The notes below the pieces were generated by a model. It was not told where the DNA came from. It made no database searches and was given only the letters and a program-made list of their open reading frames with translations. Below, in pieces: positions 34,999 through 46,900 of a stretch of DNA of 64,000 nucleotides. Made by a program: the position numbers and the translations under genes. The DNA is from Aplidium turbinatum. Lineage: Eukaryota > Chordata > Ascidiacea > Aplousobranchia > Polyclinidae. Each line of letters begins with the position of its first letter. The first letter of the stretch is position 1. The stretch spans positions 10,144,798 through 10,208,797 of the forward strand of contig OU964925.1 of NCBI GenBank assembly GCA_918807975.1, written 5' to 3'.

Positions 34999-37900
34999 AA
35001 CAACTTTACACAAAGACCTCTTGTTGTTGGCATTAGCGGGTATGGTGAGCTAGAGATGACATTATTAAAGATACAGCTTAACTTGCATCAATGCATCATG
35101 AAAATGTTGGTAAAAGTTTACAAGAATTTGTGGTTCATTCAAGGCAGTGGCTATTTGACCGGCGCCGGTCTTTGAATCTGTATTTGACCGGTCATGACGT
35201 CACTTTATAGGTATTTTTTTCTTTTTCAAAGCAAAAGACGAGAAGACTAGAAGAGTGCCTATACAGGCCTCGAAATTCGTTTTTGTTGACGGCTGACAAA
35301 CGTGTCCGGTCTGAGCAGCTATCTCGGCGGACAATTTAAGTCTCACGGCGGACACACCAGTTTTAGCATCGATCGTCATGCTTAATCACTTGATAATTCA
35401 TTATTTGTCAGTCAGTCAGTCAGTTCATTTATTTGTCACAAACACAAACATGAAAAGAATACAAAGTATACAATAATTGGTTGTGTGTCATATGACGAGG
35501 AGACTGCGAAAAGACCAAACGGTCATCTAGTCAGCAGCCACCTCAAGCTAGGTGATGTAGGCCTAAATAACATATACGTATACAGTAAATACACAAACAC
35601 ATATACAAAAAATCAAGCATTTGGTGATACAGATACACATGTTTTCATTATGCAAAAAAGAAAAAAAAAAAAAAAAGCAAACAAACTAAGCAGGTTTACC
35701 ATGCTGCTGAATGAATTAATTGTGAGTGGAGTTTAAGAGATATTAATCGACAATTTTAATCAGTAAAAAAAGATAAAAAGCAACATATATATATATACCA
35801 AAGAGATGAGCAAATAGAATAGAATAATGTAATTATATAGACAAAACAGTTATTATTCAACAGTGTCGTTTAAATCAAGAAGGTAGTTTTTAAAGTTTCT
35901 TTTAAAAGAAGTTGGAGAAAGACTTTTGAGATCACCTGGGACCTCATGCCACACTTTAGGACCCCTTATTAACATCTGCCTTTTACCTAATTCAGTACTC
36001 ACCCTTGAAACAAAGAAAATTATGTAGAATATAATATTTGAGAGCTATAGCTACGGTTTAGAAGGCTTTTTAAAATTTCAGCGAAGGCTTTCATCAGACC
36101 AATGAGGTGCGCTTGAAGAGTCCAAGCGCGGTGTAGCTGCTTAATACGCCGCATAACTGATTAACTTCCACCGAACGAGGTCGTGTGGATTTTTGCGTCA
36201 CAATGCTCTGGGCACGAGTCGGAAAACTTATACGCTAACGCTACTATTTTCTGCTGTGCAAAGTTTCACTAGGCATTTTTCTTTAGGTTTATTTTTGCGT
36301 GGTATGTGAGCGAAAGTGAATTTTCTATGGGCCTTTTCTTTCTTACTGTAATACCAAAACTTGATAAATTTTTCTTCAACTTGCTGTAATAGCCTACTCG
36401 ACTCATATAATCTAATTTGTAACCAACCTTGCCTTATCAATATTACGGAGATCAAAGGCAGACATTTTGACGTAAGACTTGAACTTGTGCGTACTCTCAT
36501 CGATTCTTAGCGAAGAATTCATCTTTGTTACGCTGATTCGATATCATCAATCGTTGAAGCAACGTAAAAATTGAAAGATTTTCAGCTTGAATGAAAGCTA
36601 AGGGATACAGTATTCACATTTTCCAGATGCACGCTAGAACGCACGGGAAATTATATTCTCACAACAATTGTTTATGCTATGCAATGACGATTTGTATCGC
36701 TAGTTTCTGTGTTATTTCTTGGCGGACAAATATGACCGATCTAGAGGGTACTTCACGCTGACATCATATGCTGTGACGGCGGACATGTCCGCCGTGAATT
36801 TCGAGGCCTGCTATATAAATTCTAAATTTGGCAGTTATGTTCAACTGATTCGGTGGCACGTAGGATAAGTCGGGTGCAACCTAGTTCGTACCTTGAACCA
36901 TTCGTACAGTCAGTTCGTACCCTGAAAAGATCAAGAAAAAAAAAAAATAAAAGCTGAAGTCGCTGATCGCAGTTTAATAGCACAAAGCCGAAGTCGCTGA
37001 TCGGAGTTTCTGCGGTTAGCGAAAACTGCGGAAAATGTTTGCGGAAACTGCTATCAGCAAGGGTTAGAGCATAGATTACTCTATGGTTAGAGTTAGCGGA
37101 AACTGCGGAAAAATGTTTGCGAAAACTGCGATCAGCAAGGGTTATAGCATAGATTACTCTATGGTTAGGGTAAAGGTTAGCGGAAACTGCGGAAAAATGT
37201 TTGCGGAAACTGCGATCAGCGAGGGTTAGGGTTAGAGGATGCAACCTAGTTCGTACCCTGAACAGTTCGGACCCTCAGTTCGTACCCTAAAAAGATCGAA
37301 AGAAAAACTTAAAAAAATCGGAAGTCGCTGATCGCAGTTTCCGCAAACATTTTAAAATTTTCCCCCTGAAAAGATCGAGAGAAAGATAGCACAAAGCCGA
37401 AGTCGCTGATCGCAGTTTCCGCTAACCTTAACCATAGGCTAATCTATGCTCTAACCCTAACCCTCGCTGATCGCAGTTTCCGCAAACATTTTCCGTAGAT
37501 TCCGCTAACCGCAGTTTCCGCTAACCTTTACCCTAACTCTAACCATAGATTAATTTATGCTCTAACCCTAACTCTCGCTGATCGCAGTTTCCGAAAACCT
37601 TTTTCCGCAGTTTCCGCTAACCTTTACCCTAACCCTAACTATAGAGCAATCTATGCTCTAACCCTAACCCTCGCTTATCGCAGTTTCCGCAAACATTTTT
37701 CCGCAGTTTCCGCTAACCTTTACCCTAACTATAGAGCAATCTATGCTCTAACCCTAACCCTCGTTGATCGCAGTTTCCGCAAACATTTTTCAGCAGTTTT
37801 GCTAACCGCAGTTTCGGCTAACCCTAACTCTAATCATCGAGTAATCTATGCTCTGCTCTAACCCTCGCTGATCGCAGTTTCCGCAAATATTTTTCCGCAG

Positions 37901-40900
37901 TTCCGCGGTTTCCGCTAACCCTAACCCTCGAGTTTGTTTGCGGAAACTCCGATCAGCGACTTCGGCTTTGTGCTATTAAACTGCGATCAGCGACTTCGGC
38001 TTTTTTTAATTTTTTGTCTCGATCTTTTCAGGGTACGAACTGAGGGTCCGAACTGTTCAGGGTACGAACTAGGTTGCACCCAGGGTTAGACCATAGATTT
38101 CTCTATGGTTAGAATTAGGATAAGGGTTAACGGAAACCGCGGAAAAAATTTTGCGGAAACTGCGATCAGCGAGGATTAGAGCATAGATTACTCTATGGTT
38201 AGAGTTAGCGGAAACTGCGGAAAAATGTTTGCGGAAACTGCGATCAGCGAGGGTTAGGGTTTCCTGGAGCCTAGAAGTTAATAGGATTCGGTATTCTGGA
38301 TTCGATTTAGTATTCCGGAATAATTCTGGAATAGTAAATTATTCTGAATTGCCCATCCCTATGCAGCAGCCTAACGATTGAGTCAATTCGGGTCAAAATT
38401 TAGTTAAAAATGAAAGAACGCTTCCGCGTAGTATCGAACTCATTCCCTCTGGAGCACCAGCCGGAGACTTATCCTACGCGCCACCGAATCAGTTGAACAT
38501 AACTGCCGAATTTAGAACTTATATAGGCACTCTTCTCGTCTAGAGATGTACCGATATATCGGTATCGGTGATATCGGCCATTTTTTGAGTATCGGTATCG
38601 GCATCGGTATCGGCAAAATTTGGCCGATACTGTGGCCGATACTAAACATGTAAAAAAAGGCGTTTGCTGCGGATTTTTGCAGAAGCAAAGATATTACATA
38701 GATTTTTTAAAGTAGTAACTAACACCACATTGATATAGAAAAATAACAACCTGTTCAAATTTTTGATACCTCACACTCCCATGACTTCATGTGCGTACCT
38801 CTTGGCATTGTTTGCTTACAGTGATTCTTTCACTCAAACAAAACGTTTTGTTTCAGCAGTTTTGCGTTGTTCGATTCTTAAGTTGTGAAGGAGACTCAAT
38901 TTCTCCAATATTTATCATTTGTGTTTCTTTTTTACTCTCAGCAGAGGATAAAACCAGGCCAAGACTACCCAGGTAGCAAAAATGTATACTTTTGCATCGT
39001 TTTTACGATGCTAAACGTTTAAAAAACCATGTAACTTGGTTGTTTTTAGTAAGCTGGTTTTATCAGTTTGTGATTTAATATCCACATTTCGTTGTAATAA
39101 ACTCACCACGCTTAAACAATGTCATGGCAGAGTAAGTAGGCTTAAAATGATAGCAATGGGACTACCAATCCTCACTAAACTAATCAATAAATGGTCTTGT
39201 TGCGCCTAAGATGACAACCTCATTGTGAAGAAAGGAGCGTTCTTCCCGGCTATCAGCACAAGGCTGAGCACTCACTAGTACAGCGAGCTGTTGCGATTCG
39301 CTAACCATAACGGTGTAGCTTCCACGCTAGCCATTTAGACCATTAAATCAACTATATGTTTCTCGGCAGCCGTTTTGTAGCAAGAATTGACATCGACAAG
39401 AATTGAAATGGCTAGTGTACGCCCGGACAGCAGAATAACTAAGTGTTGTGATTTAATTTAGGGTGCTTTAAACAGAACATTTTTGCACGTAAAGCATTAA
39501 ATTACCACTTTGGGCCCATAATTTGCTTGCAAAGCACTCGCTTACCTTTCTGGGCCCCCAGGACTAAAGAATAACAACTTTAATGCTTGAAATCAGTCGT
39601 TTAGAATGGTTTTAGCCAAACATTTTTGCGCGTAAATTATAAAACCAAAATTTCGGGCCCTCCCAACAAACACAGGCTTGGGCCGTCAAGGGTACGCCGT
39701 ACCCTCCGTATCCCCTCTCATAGGCCTTGGTCATTTTAGGCGCAACAAGACCATTTTGATTAGTTTAGTGAGGATTCGTAGTTTCATTGCTTTCATTTTG
39801 AGCATACTTATTCTGCCATGACATTGTTTAAGCTTGGTGAGTTTATTACAACGAAAGGTGGAAATTTAATCACAAACTGATAGAACCAGCTTACTAAAAA
39901 CAACCAAGTTACACGGGTTTTTTAAACGTTTAGCAACGTAAAAACGATGCAAAAGTATACATTTTTGCTACCTGGGTAGTCTTGGCCTGGTAAAAGCTTT
40001 TCAACCGAACGACAAGCGCCATTAGGTTGCACATTACTTGTCGAATAGTTTTTGTACGACTACACAAATCACTTGGTTTACATTTTACATCTTATTATCA
40101 ATTATGATAGCCTATTTGGAGAGTTTGCGCAAACACTTTATTAATTTTTCAGAAACCCCAATTATGATGTAATGTTTCTTCCCTTATACCCCAGTCCTCA
40201 ATTATGGTGGCCTTTCATTACTAAAACCTACTATTATGACACAACAATGCAGTTGAGATTGGATTCTTGAATCTTTAATAAGTTATGCCAATTGAAAGCT
40301 TTTTTCAATAGTTTTATGCAAATAAGGTAAAACTTAGCATTTGATATGATTCCTTGCAAATACCAAAATTGCTTCTTTTTGTAACACCAAAGTATCGGCC
40401 AAAATATCGGTATCAGTATCGGTATCGGCCTAAAAAAGTGATATCGGTATCGGGATCGGTATCGGCCAAAATATTGGTATCGGTACATCTCTATTCTCGT
40501 CTTTTGCTTTGAAAAAGAAAAAAATGCCTATATAGTGGCGTCATGACCGGTCAAATAGTGTTTCAGATTCAAAGACCGGCGCCGGTCAAATAGCCACTGC
40601 CTTTATTTAAACTAACATTTAATTATTGCTGAGTACTGTACATTCTCTTGCCTATTAGGATTTTATTATAAAAATTTCGAGAAATAGTACACCATGTATC
40701 TGCTATGTAAGTTTACAATGACTAAACTAGCCTTCAAATCTTGATTATTTTTGCTTCAAAAACTGTAGCAGTTGTAGCTGTTTGTATTTCTTCCATCACA
40801 GCAAAAACAATACATACCGTATAGATAACGGTCCAGAAAAGGGTAGAAACGACAAAACACGACTTTAATTACCGATTTTAGACTGATATATATAAGTTAC

Positions 40901-43900
40901 TAAAATAAAAAAATTAGCACAGTCCTTATACACAGGTTGTATTTATCAGATTTTATGGTACCGGTATTGGGAACACAACTTAAATAACTTCCTTATTATA
41001 TACAGATAAATGATTGAATGAGGCTGTTCACCAGGAATAATAACATAATATACATAGTACTTCAATAATTTTTGTTTGGAGGTTGGATTTTATTTTGCAT
41101 GTTTGGTTGAATTACTGCAACATGGTCCTTTGCTTTGCCGTGCTAGACAGGTAGTCACTACCTGATCTAGCCTCCTGAAGAAGTCAGTCGTGTCTGATTG
41201 ACAAAAACGTCAGAATAAAAGCAGATTATTGCCTTTTACATCTTGTGATAGTTCAGCTTAGTTTGCACCAGAAGAACGCGTCGTATCATGTTATTTTCCT
41301 CATACAGGGTTACTTGTGGAGGCAAATCAACTACAGCTAATAGATTGAAACAAATACTTGATGGCCATTGTTCTTGTCATATCATTGGTCAAGATGATTA
41401 CTACAAGGTAGGCTGCAGAGTGCAGATAGAAATTAGTTCAGTTTGATTGGTACTTTTTCATTATTGGATACTAATTTTATTTGCTTGATAAGTTTACACT
41501 CTTTTTTCTTAGTTGTTCTCTTGCTATAAGTTGCTAATGTGAGTTGTGTTAGTGCAAATAATATTTTAATGTAAAAAATGCATTATTAAATTGCAGGATG
41601 AAGATCAGATCTCAGTTGATCCAAAGACAGGATTACTGGAGTGGGATGGTTAGATTGTGGTTTGTATTTGTATAGTAACTTAAATTGTAGATTTATCACA
41701 TCATCCCAGTTATTTTATTGTTATATTGGTATTGACGTTTCCATAAAAAACAAAGCGTTTTGCTTTTTAAATCTATCTATATTATACAAGTGACTAGCCT
41801 ACTGTTTTATGATACTGGGCTTCTCCATTAGAGTCTTGTGTACTACCAAAGACCTTGTAAAGCAACCCTGTGTAGTGAAACCATCCACAATTCCTCTATT
41901 AAAGAAGTTTATTACGCTAAAATGCAGCTAGGTTGTTCTAAAGACAGAAACTGCACCAGGCCCGTAACTAGGAGGGGCGCAGGGGGGGCGAAGCCCCCCC
42001 TACAAAAATGTTGGCACCCCCTGGAAAAAATGATGTTAATTAGCTCTGTTTGCTGACTTTTCAGTTTTATACTCGATTTTCTTGTGTTGTTTAATGGTAA
42101 ACATTGTGTGTTTAATGGTGTGGTCGAATGTTGTGTTAGACAGACTCGAGATTTAATGTTGGTTAGATCCAGAGTACACCAGTTTCCAACTGAGCAAAGC
42201 AGTGTGATAGCCGATCAGTCTCCAGAATACTGTGCAGAAAGTTGACTGCCAAATACACGCCTTACTGATTTGTGATTTCCTGGTGATGGAAGAGTTAGCC
42301 TAACCTACTAGTTGCTGTATAAATGGAAGAGGAAAGGGATCTGAGAAAGTTACTGATGTATGCTGTGATAGACGACATTGTTTTGGAGATGAAACTCAGA
42401 TTTGCTGACAATTTATGGTTTTACACATCTGTTCGTGCCCTTTCAAGAAAAAATAAAAAACTTCTTGGACCGTGAATCTCTCATTCCATTAGGCCTATAT
42501 ACGCAACTGAAGATAGATATTCCATCAGAGGCGGAATTGCAAGTCGGAAAACAGTTCCTCCATGACCGTGTGGAAGTTGCAAAATTCCAATGTATTAGCC
42601 TACTGAAAGAACTGTACAATCAACGACTGGCATTCCCGAATGTATATAAACTTGCTGCTACTTTGGCATCATTTGGGTTCAGTTGTGCTGTTTGTGAGAG
42701 TGGCTTGTCGGTCTTATCTCAGATAGACAAGCCTACACGCAGGTCTATGTTCCAGACGAGACAGGCGAACTTGGTCCGCTTGGGGTTTGTAAAAGAAATG
42801 ACAGAGAAAATAGACCTGGACGTTTTTGTTAACAGACTCAGTGAAGTCCACCAACGCCTTCTGTTAAGGTAGGACCTAACCTGTCTATGGCGAGGATATA
42901 TTTCACTGATGGTGTGAAATACATTCTCAATATTATCCTTAAAAGATTGATCTTGAAGAGATGATTGTTGATTCTGCACTAGAGAAAAAGAGGTGCAATG
43001 TAGGTTACACATTTTACAATTATTTACAAAACGATGAGTGACAGGTGCAGCGGCTGCAGCCCTATTTGATCATAGTTGAACGTCTATTTTCTATGTATAT
43101 TTTGTATGATTTATACACCGCATTAGAGGAAAATGCAAATAAACTAAAACGAACTCGAAGTTCATGAAAGGATTAACTAACAAAAGAGTCAACTACAAAA
43201 GCATAAATTTTTATTTCACTGCAGTTTCTATGCCTATTTTTCGGAATGGCCCGTTTCGGTGAGTCCGATTCGGTGAGTCCGATTCGGTGAGTCTGATTCG
43301 GTGAGTCCGATCCCTTAACGGGGGATTTTTTCAATTTTTTTTTTAAATTATCGGGTACCATGGCTTAATTATCATTGCCGTTTTAGGGTTAGGGGTTTGG
43401 AGTTAGGGTTAGGGGTTAGAGGTTAGGAACTCACCGAATCAGACTCACCGAATCGGACTCACCGAATCGGACTCACCGAATAGTAGCAGACCCCCTATTT
43501 TTAACCATTTTATCGCTAGTTGATGGTCGGATCCGGATCGGATGTTTTAAAAATGATTTTGTTTCTCAATTTCTATGCTGTCGTCATTATAACTGCTTAA
43601 GCTACAGTATGTAATTGACTCTATAATGCCAGTTTACGCTGCTGTTTCTATGATAATCTATGCTAATGTAAACGCTGTAGTACGATTAATGTTTTTGTGT
43701 AGATATACTACATTGTGTACAAACGTCGTTTTCGTACATGATACGGAAGGTAAAAGTTGGGCCCCCTCTGGAATACTTTTTGCACCCCCTGGTGCTCCAA
43801 GCTAGTTACGGGCCTGAACTGCACCAGTAAAAACGACAAAGGAACTTAAGGCAACGTAACGAAGCAATCAGCAACAACGTAAATTACAATACAACTTAAA

Positions 43901-46900
43901 GCAATAACATGTCGTTCACCCCTTCCATAGATTATCAATAGGGATCAACATAAAATCAATGGCGCTAATACATTAAATATATACATTTAGTTAAGTTACA
44001 AATCTGTTTGGCGCTCGCCTTGAACGTGATGAGCGCCGAGCATGGGGCGCTCGCTGGAATCAGTCAGTATATGAATTTCCGATGACAGGGCAGGTGTATC
44101 TTCATTGACAGGTTCATTATTAGTTGTTATTTGTTCGGGAAATTCCACAGGTGGATTGTTTATCCCTTTGTTTGGACTTCCGGGATCCGGCAAACTAAGA
44201 GTCGACTCGTCAAGGCCACCACGAGCAGTTGGAGCGATGTCACAAACATACGCGCATGGGGCGGCGCCCCCCGTAACTTTACGGTTGAGGGGCAACAAAA
44301 ATGGTTATTAAAAGTGGTGTTTCAAAGATAAAATACTTTGCGAAAGAGATTTAGACCATTTAAACGGACTTCATCGTCAGTTGTCATCTCCGCCTGCGGC
44401 AGATTGCGCATCAACATGGCTTGTTTGCTTCCAAGAGTGGCGATTTTGAGCCAACTCGTCCAGTGTCGTCAAGTTGAGTCCGGTCCATGATTGAATGTTG
44501 TCTTGCCATCGTTTTGGTTGTCTGCCACGTTTTCTTTTTCCTTCTACTTTGCCTTCTGTGCAAACTTTGCTGATTCCAAATTGTGATCTTTTAGTGTGGC
44601 CGAACAGTTTTAAAACTTTTGATTTTATTATTGCTGCAATTGGATGTAGTTTTATCATAGAACTTAGAAGATCTTCTATTTTCGTGTGATCAAGTAACCT
44701 TTTGGACTTAGAGTGCCAAAAGCGAAAAACAGCCTACGTTGCTCTTGCTCGCAAAACAGCAGCTGATTGCTGGAACGTGAATTACTACTGAGATGCGCAC
44801 GGGGCACGCACGCTCACAGCTACACACAGCTTATCTTCCTGCGCGTGAGGAGCAACTTCAAAGTCAAAACGCGTGGTAGCGAAAAAGCGAATGCGAGGTT
44901 GAATGTTTATTCTCATTTCACGAGTTATCCAAACGTCCGTTAGATTTTTTGTGACTTCAAACATGAAATCGATTTTAGCAAACTTTATCGAGTTGAAACT
45001 TTCGAGTTCGAGACGCTGAAAATTAAAAAATCGCTCGTGTGGCGTCACGTTTGTTGCAGTACATAATAAAGAGCGCATAGAATGTAAAACATCAGGTATA
45101 ACACACTCCCATTTAGAAATAGGAAGATCTCGAGTTTTCAAAGCAAGTTTTACAGAGATCCAAATTACGTCGTTGTATCTTTCGCACTGGCCATTAGCCC
45201 GTGGATTGTATATAGAGGTTCTGCTGGTAGGAATACGCAAACTGTACATATGTAAGACACAAAATCCTTAGACATAAACGATGCACTTCTATCCGAATGC
45301 ACATAACCACATTTACCAAACATCACAAAAAGACTAGACATGCACAAGATTACAGTTTCAGTGTCTACTTTACTACAAGGAAAGGCGAAAGGAAATCGGT
45401 AGTACTCATCTACTACAGTCAGAATATATTTGTTATTCGTAGCAGAAGGTAAAGGTCTTTTGAAATCGATGCTTAAGCGCTCCATAGGTTGCGTAGCTTT
45501 TATCAATGGAATTTCAATTGGCTTGTAGAACTTAGGTTTCAACTCAGCACAAATTTTACAAGAGGATGTCATCAATAGAATAAGGCAAATTCTTTGTTTT
45601 AACATAATGATACATGCGAGTTACTCCAGGGTGGCATAAGGCCGCATGAATTTCATACAACGAATTGTCCATCATAGTTGCACAATACATTCTAGATAAA
45701 GTGTCGGGAGCAGTATTATACTTCCCTGCTCGATAAACGATTTCACAATCGTACTGTGATAGTTCCAGTCGCCATCTCAAATTTTTTGCGTTTTTTACCT
45801 TGCCATGGTTGTTGCTGTTGTACAATGTACATGAATGCCACCGATTTTTGATCTGTGACAAGTTTGAATCGGCGTCCCGCTAGAAAATGATTCCATTTTC
45901 GAATGGCTTCGATAATTGCCGTCGCTTCTTTCTCTATGCTTGAGTGAACTTTTTCACTTTTGTTGAGTGTCCTGGAAAAAAAAGCAACGGGTCGCTCGTT
46001 CTGATTTAAAGTGGCTGAAATGGCAATGTCAGATGTGTCAGTTTCTACTGTAAATGAAATTTCTTCATCTATCACCCCAAGCGTAACTTGGGCCGACTCA
46101 GCTTTCAACGTCGCGAAAGAGTTTAGGGCTGCATCATTCAGAGGAAAGGTAGTGTTTCGAATTAGAGGCTGAATCTTATCAGAATAACGCGAAATCCATT
46201 GCGCATAATACGCAAATAAACCGACAATCCTCTGCTGTTGTTTACTACTTTTTGGAGGCGGGATTTTTAGTAGAGATTCCACTCTTTCGAGGTTAGGACT
46301 TAAAGTACCTTTAGAGATTCTATATCCAAGCAAGTCGATTGTATCTGCCGAATAAGTACTTTTTGCTTCATTGAAAGTTAGATTGCTTTCTCGAGCTACT
46401 GCAAGAAATTTTGATCTTGCTCTTGGGTTTTCCCGCAAATGGTAATATTGTCAAGATAAGCGTACGTACCTTTGCACTCGTAGTCTTTGATAATGCTGTC
46501 CATTATCCGTTGAAAACCAGGGTACTGCATTCGTTAGACCAAACGGCGTTCTCTTCCATTGGCTTCGAAAGCAGTGTAATTTCGATCTTGCAGAGGAATT
46601 TCTACCTGGTGGTACGCACTTTTTAAATCTAGCGTTGTATAGATGCTGTTCCTAGCGACATTGTTCACTACGTCTGACATAAGAGGTAAAGGATACGCGT
46701 CCAAACAAGTGAATTTATTTATGGTTTGGCTAAAATCGATGACCATACGCTTTTTGTGATTTTCTTGAGTGACCACAAGAGGTTGTGCTCGCCATGGCGA
46801 ACGACTCGGCTCAATTAAACCTTCCTTATAAAGTCGCTGCACCTCTGAAGAGATAAAACTTCTATCGGCTTGAGAATACTTTCTAGGCTTTGTAGCAATC

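Larger units (their letters stand above)
35143..40601. mobile_element. Nested TIR element filling NMRK intron 1
   Basis: Inverted ends GGCAGTGGCTATTTGACCGG (left) and its complement at 40582-40601; similarity runs about 100 bp inward. The flanks TTCATTCAA and TTTATTTAA agree at 7 of 9 bases, a possible decayed duplication. A second inverted pair inside (about 36811-36860 and 38455-38520) suggests a younger relative. It hosts at least four other elements. No transposase was seen; superfamily not assigned. Confidence 0.65.
41957..43816 (+). mobile_element. hAT element inside the Gypsy LTR
   Basis: 15-bp perfect inverted ends CAGGCCCGTAACTAG with the duplication AACTGCAC at 41949-41956 and 43817-43824. 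Carries a degraded plus-strand transposase end (42402-42872) and a palindromic repeat. Confidence 0.95.
41871..43914 (-). repeat. Gypsy 3' LTR, split by a hAT
   Basis: Starts TGTAGTGAAACC. With the hAT and one duplication copy removed it is 176 bp, equal to the other LTR. Confidence 0.85.

Noticed and set aside
35045-35050. GTGAGC as the donor of NMRK exon 1
   Set aside because: It would insert Tyr-Gly and break the frame of the P-loop GVTCGGKST; GTATGG at 35040 restores the conserved sequence.
36866-38255. Interstitial telomere or chromosome end
   Set aside because: The TTAGGG-like strings are degenerate, occur on both strands inside inverted arms, and the locus is within an NMRK intron.
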